From contig OX459096.1 of NCBI GenBank assembly GCA_949775045.1, positions 40,582,158 to 40,646,157 on the forward strand: a stretch of 64,000 nt of DNA, written 5' to 3'. Shown here one piece after another: positions 37,901-45,599 of this stretch; the stretch's first letter is position 1, and every line of letters starts with the position of its first letter. This DNA comes from Metridium senile. Taxonomy: Eukaryota; Cnidaria; Anthozoa; Actiniaria; Metridiidae. The translations under genes and the position numbers were made by a program. The notes under the pieces are model-generated. The model was not told the DNA's origin. It did no database searches and saw nothing but the letters and a program-made list of their open reading frames with translations.

Positions 37901-39901
37901 CAAAGCTTACAGTGCAAAATGAACTACTCAAAAATGGGGACTGATAAGTGATATTTTCTAAGGTTTGAAAACAGGCAGATGATGAGAATGACTTTAAGAA
38001 TAGGAATTGCCGTCTGAACGATAATTGACGACAAAAGGGTCTCTGATGCCTGTAACAAATATACCTTATGCTGTATCCTATATTAGAATGGGATCTCTAA
38101 AACTTTTTAAAATGGATTGATAAATTGGTGCATTGTATCAAATGAATGTATTCACTGGATAGCAATTTAGTAGAGTGGTAGAATCTAGGATCAAAAGTAT
38201 AGCTTTATCCATAATTTAGACATTTGTTTGGTTCCATGCTTTACAATATTCCAAATTTTGTGTTAGTTTCCCTGTCCTGTAATCAGGAGCCCAACATTCA
38301 AAATAGATGTGAGGGGGACTAATAAGAGCATATCTTTGTAGGTACCTAATGTGGTTGAGTCTCTAAGTACTCTTTACACCATGATGGAGACACGTGTTGG
38401 TGTTTATAGTAAATTGTGCAGGCTTCAAGGCAGACTAGACTTGGTTCTTGCTCAGGTTAGTCAATCTTCTGCCATTCAATATTGATGTATTTGAAAGATC
38501 ATGGTGGTGATGACAATCATATCAAATTGGCAACAATGAAAATTATTTTACAGTAATGATAATGATGACAAGTGGAATGTTGATGCTGACAATGGCGATG
38601 ATGATAATAATGATGTTGATAAGCAGCAGAGTGTTTATAATTATGGTGGTGGTGTTGTTTATAATGGTGATGATAATGTTTGTGATGATAATGTTGTTTA
38701 TGATAATGTAAATGTTGGTGATCAAGGTGGTACTGACGTCAAGTAGACACACAAGTATAAAGTGAATATTGCATTATTTCAGGTGAACAAACAAAAGGAT
38801 TCAGAATTTGTTGAACAAGGCCTTGATAAGCCTCTTGCTGTCTATGATGAAGAAGGTATGTAAAACACACTAAAAAGGGTTTATGTTTTCAACATAGAGC
38901 AGATTTCATATGACTATGAAAAGCTCACGGCACTAACATGTCAAAGCACAGCGAGGCACTGAACTTTTCAGTTGTGAGAAATCTGCTCTTCACCAAAGCA
39001 ATGTTGATAAGCATTCTTAAATGAATAAGGTGCCCAAGAAAGCATTAACAATGGTGCAAATAAATTTGGTATATTGTTTTGGGGATAAATTGTGTGGGGA
39101 GGAGAATTGTATTTTACTTGCATGGACTTGTTGAGGAAAGGAGGTTTGCATCCACAGCATACAGTCATGATGATAACGACTACAAGAATAGGAATTGCCG
39201 TCAGATCGAAACTTGACGACAAAAGGGTCACTGACATCTGTATGCTTCTAATTCACTGTGCAAATAGTTTTAGAATTTGGGATCTGGTGATCTAACCTGT
39301 GGTGTTTCTTATAGATTCAGATTCAGATTCAGTTCATGTTGATGCTAACCTGGCCTTGGAGGGAGAACATTCTGATTCAGAGGTATTGTGATGTGATTTG
39401 TTGCATTATAGTGTTATATATTACCAAGACCAGAATGTTTTACCTAATTTCTTTCTGTTCAACTATTCACAAAAGGGTTTGTAAATTTGAATGATAATGA
39501 AAAGAAAAGCATTTCTGGTACTGGTATTAAAATGATGCCATCATGAAAATGGCCTATTCATAATTGTAGTTTGCAATTAGTAATGAGAAAAAGAGGGTAT
39601 AGATTGATCAGTTAGGCTGGTGATGATATTACAATATTAGGAATTGCCGTCAGATCGATTCATGACGACAAAAGGGACTCTGATGCCTACTGTACTAGCC
39701 CATAAAAGGGGGACTTAGTAAATAACATTCACTATTCTAATTTTAAGTATATTTACATTACAGGATAAATGGGATGAAGATATGGAGGACGAGGGAGACA
39801 TTTCAAGTGATTCTGAGGACAACGAAGAAGAAGATACAAGGAATGATGAAGATGATGATGCTAATGATGACAGTGATGATGAGAATGATAACGAAGACTA
39901 G
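25982..39901 (+). CDS. WDR43: WDR43 / UTP5, small-subunit processome WD40 protein
   Basis: Eighteen exons: 25982-26167, 27216-27353, 27946-28064, 28465-28585, 29408-29559, 30056-30158, 33018-33082, 33281-33341, 33722-34060, 34276-34325, 36298-36385, 36939-37028, 37524-37555, 37673-37736, 38342-38455, 38783-38855, 39315-39382, 39764-39901. All are GT-AG and total 2001 nt, giving 666 residues, close to the human protein. N-terminal WD repeats show [19 protein letters not shown] and [12 protein letters not shown]; then a Ser-rich linker, a helical UTP12-type region ([21 protein letters not shown]) and a very acidic Asp/Glu tail. By family knowledge it acts in the nucleolus in the t-UTP part of the processome, for pre-rRNA transcription and 18S processing. 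I chose the ATG at 25982; no upstream in-frame ATG was seen. Introns carry snoRNAs and mobile elements listed separately. Confidence 0.95.
26332..26511 (+). CDS. Unexplained small frame in WDR43 intron 1
   Basis: Sixty codons on the host strand from the ATG at 26332, with a mixed, protein-like composition ([16 protein letters not shown], then [20 protein letters not shown]). It lies in intron 1 of WDR43 without visible splice sites. I do not recognise it. It may be a remnant of a retrocopy or chance. The rest of intron 1 (26168-27215) shows nothing else. Confidence 0.2.
   Translation: MAVKGISLHITIETGIPRLHREKRVWSLKTLNPSQARQYYRNYELIKYHIQAEEAKYSN
29717..29788 (-). tRNA. tRNA-like sequence, probable pseudogene or SINE head
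   Basis: Read on the minus strand, GTCCTTG and CAAGGGC form a 7-bp acceptor stem (one G-U). TGGTGTAGTGGCTAACA fits the A box and GGGTTCAATTCCC the B box. The anticodon loop CTTGAGA would give UGA, but there is no long variable arm as in tRNA-Ser, and the anticodon and T stems have mismatches. I therefore favour a tRNA-derived repeat or pseudogene, in antisense inside WDR43 intron 5. Confidence 0.6.
30374..32021. mobile_element. 1.65-kb TTAA foldback in WDR43 intron 6
   Basis: TTAA at 30370-30373 and 32022-32025 flanks arms of about 800 bp (30374 to about 31186, and about 31243-32021). The arms start GGTGGCCCGGTAGTATTGAC and are nearly perfect inverse copies around a loop of about 55 bp. Mirror-image frames in each arm are artefacts. 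It is a non-autonomous TTAA-type element and, being intronic, would be transcribed as a very long hairpin with the host. Confidence 0.9.
32560..32905. mobile_element. Diverged palindromic MITE copy in intron 6
   Basis: tgtgcaaatgagccttttgt, caaatagtacag and ggtactagataatgtgg on the right, and caaattccaagcaaagcacg in the middle, match the intact MITE at 40523-40749 in the same arm order. This copy is longer and more diverged, and its left border is uncertain. Confidence 0.55.
34412..34490 (+). ncRNA. C/D-box snoRNA copy 1 (WDR43 intron 10)
   Basis: Terminal stem AGGCTT (34412-34417) pairs with AAGCCT (34485-34490). C box ATGATGA is at 34418-34424, a D'-like CAGA at 34453-34456, C' TGATGA at 34465-34470 and D box CTGA at 34482-34485. 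The D' guide block ataggaattgccgt is shared with five other copies; the D guide (acatgtact) is shared only with copy 3. It lies on the host strand in the middle of an intron, as expected for an intron-processed snoRNA. Human WDR43 hosts SNORD53 and SNORD92; orthology is not tested here. Confidence 0.85.
34736..36172. mobile_element. 1.44-kb TTAA element in WDR43 intron 10
   Basis: TTAA at 34732-34735 and 36173-36176 flanks GGTATTTGCCCA and its inverse (12-bp TIR). The interior contains the palindrome array at 34982-35360 and otherwise AT-rich non-coding DNA. Confidence 0.75.
34982..35360. repeat. Array of short palindromes built on GTAAAACACGGACT
   Basis: Modules gtaaaacacggact / agtccgtgttttac and gtaaaccacggact / agtccgtggtttac alternate in direct and inverted order, separated by ctgggtccagtccagtccg and caacgattt. 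A ggcatcctgta-type block marks both ends (34983 and about 35350) and recurs inside. There are at least five hairpins in about 380 bp. Confidence 0.85.
36658..36740 (+). ncRNA. C/D-box snoRNA copy 2 (WDR43 intron 11)
   Basis: Stem ACAGGCA (36658-36664) pairs with TGCCTGT (36734-36740). C box ATGATGA 36666-36672, D' CTGA 36701-36704, C' TGACGA 36713-36718 and D CTGA 36730-36733 are all canonical. The D' guide ends aggaattgccgt and the D guide is acaaaagggtct. It is nearly identical to copy 4. Confidence 0.92.
37239..37317 (+). ncRNA. C/D-box snoRNA copy 3 (WDR43 intron 12)
   Basis: Stem AGGCTT (37239-37244) pairs with AAGCCT (37312-37317). C box ATGATGA 37245-37251, D'-like CAGA, C' TGATGA and D CTGA 37309-37312. 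Sequence and downstream flank match copy 1, showing that they arose by duplication of an intron segment. Confidence 0.85.
37971..38053 (+). ncRNA. C/D-box snoRNA copy 4 (WDR43 intron 14)
   Basis: Stem ACAGGCA (37971-37977) pairs with TGCCTGT (38047-38053). C ATGATGA 37979-37985, D' CTGA 38014-38017, C' TGACGA 38026-38031, D CTGA 38043-38046. As far as I can align by eye it is identical to copy 2 over the RNA, with diverged copies of the same flanks on both sides. Confidence 0.92.
38525..38745. repeat. GATGAT/GGTGGT-type low-complexity tract
   Basis: Degenerate tgatgataatgat and ggtggtggtgttg repeats in WDR43 intron 15. A similar tract occurs at 27448-27545 in intron 2. Neither forms a C/D snoRNA or a credible reading frame. 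Confidence 0.7.
39158..39245 (+). ncRNA. C/D-box snoRNA copy 5 (WDR43 intron 16)
   Basis: Stem GCATACAG (39158-39165) pairs with CTGTATGC (39238-39245). C ATGATGA 39167-39173, D'-like CAGA, C' TGACGA, D CTGA 39231-39234. The D' guide is conserved; the D guide reads acaaaagggtca. The stem sequence differs from other copies but keeps full pairing, good evidence of structural constraint. Confidence 0.88.
39613..39689 (+). ncRNA. C/D-box snoRNA copy 6 (WDR43 intron 17)
   Basis: Stem TAGGC (39613-39617) pairs with GCCTA (39685-39689). C GTGATGA 39620-39626, D'-like CAGA, C' TGACGA, D CTGA 39680-39683. The D' guide aggaattgccgt is conserved; the D guide reads acaaaagggact. Confidence 0.85.
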
Positions 39902-40522
39902 ACTTGTCTTGTTATAGAAACATATAATTTTAAAACAGAGATCCCCTATTCTCTGTTTGCCTCCTTTATTGACACAAAACTAGTTCAGAACACTTTGTAA
40001 TCTGTAAATATCAAAGTAGCATATTACACCAAACATCGATAATTTGATTTCTTGAATTGTGTTTTGACAACTTTTAAAGGTAATAAATCCTGTTTTATGT
40101 GTCAGCTTTTGATTTGTACTTCTTTAAAAGTTCTCTTGACTGCTAAGGGTTTATGCAATAAGGAAGATGCTTATTTTCCCCCTTCTATCACTTGAAAATT
40201 AATTTGAAAGCAGTACGCTTCCTACCAACATAGATCACAGAGACCCCAACATCCCATACACACACAAAAAATAAAACAGGATAACATCAGCAGGGGAAGA
40301 TACATATGACATTATTACACATATCGCCATCTTGACGCTCAAGAGTTTACAATGATACTCCTCTAGTGATGGTAGTGACACTTCCAGTTTAAAAGCTGCA
40401 ATCCAAAACACTTGCACATGTTTGGAGATCAACATGTACTGACATAAATTATGCCGGTAAACAGTGGTAAGTTTAATTTTGTGTCATTAGCATTTTAAAG
40501 ATAGACACACGCTTTCAATAGA

Positions 40523-40749
40523 CCAGTTTCGTGTTATCTAGCACCGCTGTACTATTTGACAAAAGGCGCATTTGCACAGGCTTAGCCTCAATTCAGAGAA
40601 AATTCAAATGTGTTTTCTTTTGTTAAGCGGTAACATTTTTTCGTGCTTTGCTTGGGATTTGTGAATATTTTGACAACAAATCGAGGCTTAGCCTGTGCAA
40701 ATGCGCCTTTTGTCAAATAGTACAGCGGTACTAGATAACGTGAAACTGG
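40523..40749. mobile_element. Palindromic MITE, about 70-bp arms
   Basis: CCAGTTTCGTGTTATCTAG at 40523 is mirrored by the inverse of CCAGTTTCACGTTATCTAG ending at 40749. The arms continue through GTACTATTTGACAAAAGGCG and CATTTGCACAGGCT. It lies 3' of WDR43; a diverged relative is inside WDR43 intron 6. Confidence 0.85.
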
Positions 40750-41585
40750 AGTATTATGGTCTTTCTCACTCTATAAATGAAATTGTTTTATAAAACAACT
40801 GCATAAAGGTATTCTTTGTGTAGTAAGCATTCAAATGAAGATGTATATCACAATTTTTAAATATTATATACAAATGGTATATATATAAAAATTGTTAATG
40901 AAATAATAAATTGTATGATACAATGTTAACAAAAGGTTAACGTGAAGGTTGACAGTAACTTTAACCAGCAATTTAAAGTGAAGTGTTTTTGAGAAAAAAT
41001 GAATCTGATTCCAAATAATTTTTGTAAAACTATCATTTTTATTGCTTTCAAATTACAAATGTTTTACAAACACTTGGTCATACTTGTTGAAAGTTATTAA
41101 AAAATTAAAAACACCATGCAGTACTTTGCAATGGTCATTCAAACAGCTAGTTTATAATATCAAGACTACCTTGCATAATTGCACAAGGACAACCATTTCA
41201 CACTTGGTGTAAGTTGGTCTTTCTTGGTGTTACAAGATATATTACCGTATATTATTATTAAAAGATAAAGTTTTTTTGTATAACAAGGTATTTCTTAGTT
41301 TTAGGCTATTTTTTGTATAAATGTCTCATATGTGCTGCACTACTGTAGTTGTACTGCTTTATAGCAACTACAGGGAACAGTCAAAAAGTAAAGAATTGTA
41401 TTTTACGCCGGAAGTCCCTTCAGCTAAAGCTGATCTTCCAGAGAGCCGACGGTGTGCTCATTTTACTTCCCTCTCCCCATCAGTGCTCCATTTTACGGGT
41501 ATTTAAAGCTACTTAAAGGTACATGGAAAGAAGAGAAGTTGAAACAAGGATGCAAATAGTCGCAATGCTAATCATATATTAGCTT

Positions 41586-41848
41586 TATACACCTATTTCA
41601 ATTAACGTTGTCCATCTGGAATGGTTGATCTGAGACCAAGGGAATTGTGGGAGCTCATTAAATTCCAAATAAATTGTTTTAATCACACTTGAATGGTGCT
41701 GAATTATGGATAACAGTATTTCAGAAGTAAATATTAATATTCAAGCGTGATTATATTAGTGTATTTGCAGTTTAACGAGCTCCCACAATTCCTATCGGTC
41801 TCAGATCAACCATTCCAGATGGACAAAGTTAATTGAAATGGGTGTATA
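41586..41848. mobile_element. Palindromic MITE, about 80-bp arms
   Basis: TATACACCTATTTCAATTAA at 41586 is mirrored at 41848, with GTCCATCTGGAATGGTTGAT, CTGAGACC and GGGAGCTC in both arms. Flanking TA is compatible with a 2-bp duplication. Confidence 0.85.
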
Positions 41849-42209
41849 TATGTCTCAAACTCACATCACAGCCTTAAAGATCAGCACTCACTAATGCAAC
41901 ACTAACAAAGCAAGGAACTTCATCTATTAATACTAAAATGATAATCTATTGTATCCTATTACATGTTACAGTTTATGCTGTACTTGTAGCTTTTTGGTGA
42001 CTATAATAGCTGCTATCACTCAACCAGAACAATTCAAGACATAGTAATACATGAGTGACACCATGTTACACTCTTTGCTTGAGCGATATAGTGATTTTCA
42101 TGTGACCGTGAAATGAAAATCACTCTTTATTCCATGGTTCAATTGTATTTGCTCTATAGGTGTTTTATTGGTTTCTATGTTTATTGTTGTGATATACTAC
42201 AACATATTT

Positions 42210-42432
42210 ACAGTCAATGCACTTCTCAAATGAACACTAATCTTAAACTTTTGAAAACAAATATTTGATTATTCATAATGAACATTTCGATTTTCAAAAT
42301 CAATATTCAAATCTATGTGATATTTCGTTTGCTTGTGTGAATATTTTGAATAATCGAATAATCATTTGAATAATCGAATATTCAAATAATCGTTCAAAAT
42401 GTGTTCATGCGTGATGTGTGTTGACTGTAACA
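42210..42432. repeat. Imperfect palindrome rich in TCGAATA
   Basis: acagtcaatgc followed by atgaacac at the left is mirrored by gtgttcatgcg and ttgactgt at the right, with repeated aataatcgaataatc inside. It is probably a decayed MITE between two better preserved ones. Confidence 0.5.
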
Positions 42433-42443
42433 TGAATATTAAG

Positions 42444-42736
42444 TAGAGTGCTTACACTATGACCATGAAATAAAATCTAAATAGTTACTAACTAATAGTT
42501 TTTATTTAGTGACTATTAGTCACTATCACTCAACTGGAACAGCTTTTAATAGTAACAATACACAATGAATAAAGTATTAACTTTCTATGGTTTTGAGTAT
42601 TTGATTTCCCTTGTGTCTTGTGGTCTATTGTTACTAAAGCTGTTCCAGTTGAGTGATAGTGACTAAGTCACTAAATAAAAACTAATATGTAGGAACTATT
42701 TAGATTCTATTTCATGGACATAGTGTAAGCACTCTA
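42444..42736. mobile_element. Palindromic MITE, about 110-bp arms
   Basis: TAGAGTGCTTACACTATG at 42444 has its inverse ending at 42736. The arms include AAATCTAAATAGTT-like and AGTCACTATCACTCAACTGG blocks. Partly similar sequence (gctatcactcaaccagaaca) is seen at about 42012. It ends just 60 bp from the METTL7-like stop codon, so it may lie in its 3' region. Confidence 0.85.
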
Positions 42737-42795
42737 TACAAATATATGACATTGACTTACTTTATAACACTGCAGGTTTAAAAGAATGACTATTT

Positions 42796-44125
42796 TTATT
42801 TCCTTGCATGTCCAGTTAAGAAATATTTTATGAAATAATACATCATGCACCCTTGTATTTTGTCAAGAAGATTACCCGTCGTGTGATAGGGGATGTATGT
42901 GTATGATAAACTAACACTGCTAAACCCTGTTTCCTGGATAAAATTCCATGTTTCTTTGTCGCAATGGCAGTTATCACAAAGGCGTGGCCAGATGTTTATC
43001 CAGCAAATCAACTTCTGGAAAGTTCTTCTCCATGTGCCAGGTTTGTCTGAAATGTGATTCAAGAGGATGGGGGCTTAAGGGTGGTTGAAAAACTCAAGAC
43101 CACACAAAAAATTGAAACAAACCGCACAATTGCATCAAAATTTACTTAAAACCGCAAACGCAAGATTTGTAAAACCGCAAAACCGCAGATATAAATGAAA
43201 AAAAAAATAGCGCGAAACCGCAACTTACGCCTCCCTCCAAGAGCATATTCAATCCATGCCAGTTGGAAACTAAATAACCTCGATGATAAAGGAACATGGC
43301 AAGACACTGGTGTTGTAAAAGTATCAATGGGCATAAACTGATACTGTAAGACGAGTTTATCGCTTGCATACATAGAAATATATCTTAAACTTACCTAGAA
43401 CATGTTCCAAAAAGTAGAAGCAGCCATTCTAAAATAAAATATTACAAAAAGTAGATAAATGTTTGAGGATAAGATGGCGCGTGAGGTGTCATGCTTTTAG
43501 TTATCTTGTCGATTTACACTGTCATGCTTTTAGTTATCTTGTCGATTTACAACTGTGCCATCATTATTCAAAATTTTTCAAAATTATGACATACTGGTTT
43601 CAAAACTCTCTTGATTTCTTTCAGCATGCATCTCAATGAGTTTTCTTCAATAGAACAGAGCACGTCTTTAACATAGACAATGCTGAAGGAATTATCTGGG
43701 ATATTACTCATGTCAACAGCGCTTTGCACAAGGTACTCTTTCAATTTGATGTTAGAGTACTTGGACAAATTTTCGCGAAAAAGCTTCTCAAAGTGGTGAT
43801 TATAATCCATAACCACTAGAGAACTCCCTTCTGGAAGGCGTAGGCAGTCTAAAGACGAGCCAGAACCTGCGCCAATCTCTAGAACATCGCCTGGAACCTC
43901 GTGAAGTTTTGTCTCAATCTGTTCAAAGATTTCTTTCTTCAGAGGGTAAAGTGGAGAAGTTGTATTTTGTTCATAATCGGTCTCATGCTTTACCAATCTA
44001 GATATATATTTCTTGTAGAAGTCTGAAACGACTATTAAGTCTAGTAGCTTGGTGATCAGCCGTGATTTTATAATCAAAAACACGAGCAAGATCACAACAA
44101 CAGGAATGAGCGAAAAGGCATCCAT
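42796..44125 (-). CDS. METTL7: METTL7-like (TMT1) membrane methyltransferase
   Basis: Exons on the minus strand are 44125-43595, 43428-43395 and 43046-42796, all GT-AG, totalling 816 nt (271 residues; vertebrate METTL7A is about 244). Residues about 5-20 are a hydrophobic segment that would anchor it in the ER or lipid-droplet membrane. The SAM-binding motif I VLEIGAGSGSS is near residue 83, followed by VVMDYN (motif II) and IKRVLKP before the second exon. The 34-nt middle exon codes NGCFYFLEHVL, and the joined RVLKPNGCFYFLEHVLDKPG reads like the family's GGxxYFxEHV segment. The family methylates thiols. Which paralogue this corresponds to cannot be told. The gene converges with WDR43 and diverges from the small plus-strand frame at 44435. 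Confidence 0.92.
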
Positions 44126-44434
44126 GTTCCAGTCTGTTCCAGTTGGGTTGCCGCCCTACGCATCTCTCTGCAGGAGTCTGGGAACGAAGACACCAAAAAT
44201 AAACACAAGGGGGAGGGGAGCAGGGTGTCCTAATGTCCAAGCAAGGCCTAGGAAATAATGAAATAACTGTTTATGATTACTGTGCGCTGTGCTGTCCTAA
44301 GTGGTATCTTTTAGGGTATAGGAAAACTGAGGAACACAAAAACTGTCCATTCCTTCTCCGATGTATTAGTTGGGTTTTCTGTAATGTAAGTCTCGCTCCC
44401 AATCACGTGACTATTGCCGCCATTTTACAAAGTC

Positions 44435-45555
44435 ATGAGCATGGTGGACCAGCCACGTAGAAGTGGAATGTCACTATTAAAGTTATTTCTTTTGGCCTTA
44501 TTTCTATTTCACATTAAGGTAGGTTGCACTAGTTCAAACACTTTTAGCTATTAGTCTTCGAAAAACTGTTTGAAAATGATCAGTTTGGCCGTGAAACTAC
44601 AAAACAACACTCAGGACTTCTTTAACTATGCTACAACCAAACACTTCAACCGCAGTAAATTGAAATAAGTTGCAACTAAACGAAGTTGAACTGGCATGAA
44701 AATGCCTTTTTAAACTCCCCTATATAACCCACAGTGAGGCCCGGAGAGAGGGCAGTACATTTATTCATCATGGTCATGCATGCATGGACTCCATCCCTGC
44801 TTTTAAGACATTATTGTATATTATATTGATAGTCACCTAATCAGCAGTTAGGGTTTTAGTACTAGCCAGCTATTACTGCAAGGGAAGCCTTGAATTACTG
44901 TCTATTGTCAGAAATGATATTGATAGTATATGTTGACCGAAGAGATATGTCCAGCAGTCCAATAATCTACAGTGTAGGAACAGTGCCATGCCATGAATTG
45001 TATATATGCATTTAACATCATAAATACATAGGATATAGGGGAATTTCATGACTGCGTTTACTTAATGATAGAGCATTTTAGTTTGGGTATTACTATCGAA
45101 ATCACTAGAGTGGTAAATTGCTTGTTTGAAATTCTGTCTTGTTTTTGTACCATGTGATCGCTTCTGGCCAATCACTTTGCTCAAAATTGGTCATGTGGTA
45201 CAAAAAAAACACACCCCCAAGGCCAAATTTTCAACGGACATTTAACCACTCTAGTGATTTTCATAGTAAAAATGTACTTAAGATCAGTGGAATGACTCTC
45301 CTATTTAACCTTTCTTTCTTGAGTAAAATGTTTCATAAGAGAAAAACATTGGAAACTGTCACTAAAAAGAACAAAAATTTGAATAACCAGTATGCTTTTG
45401 GTTGCCACAACCCAAACTAACAAGATGATGGTGGTGGGAGTTTTAACAATTCCATTGTGTCACTAATGACCAGGAAAAATGTTAAACTTATAACCACTTA
45501 AATATTGTATTCCCTGCAGCCTGTCCCAGGCTTGGGAGGTGGTGGTGTCAATTGA
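44435..45555 (+). CDS. Possible two-exon membrane microprotein, 39 residues
   Basis: Exon 44435-44518 has 28 codons and ends at a gtaggt donor. Exon 45520-45555, after a ccctgcag acceptor, continues in phase 0 with 11 codons and a TGA. The predicted product has a basic N-terminus (QPRRSG), a hydrophobic helix (LLKLFLLALFLFHI) and a PVPGLGGGGVN tail. It starts 310 bp from the METTL7-like start in the opposite direction, as in a bidirectional promoter. A gtaagt donor at 45599 suggests the transcript goes on after the stop. I do not recognise the family; it could also be a 5' exon of a longer gene or chance. The intron 44519-45519 contains a MITE at 45090-45269. Confidence 0.4.
45090..45269. mobile_element. 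Palindromic MITE, about 70-bp arms
   Basis: ATTACTATCGAAATCACTAG at 45090 is mirrored by the inverse of TTTACTATGAAAATCACTAG ending at 45269. AGAGTGGT, TTTTTGTACCA and ATGTG blocks occur in both arms. Confidence 0.8.
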
Positions 45556-45599
45556 CGGGGGCAGACCTTAACAATAGCCCAACAGTTCTGCCGAGAAAG

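Noticed and set aside
45553..45596. Selenoprotein reading through the TGA at 45553
   Set aside because: No selenocysteine insertion structure could be identified by eye and no known selenoprotein matches.
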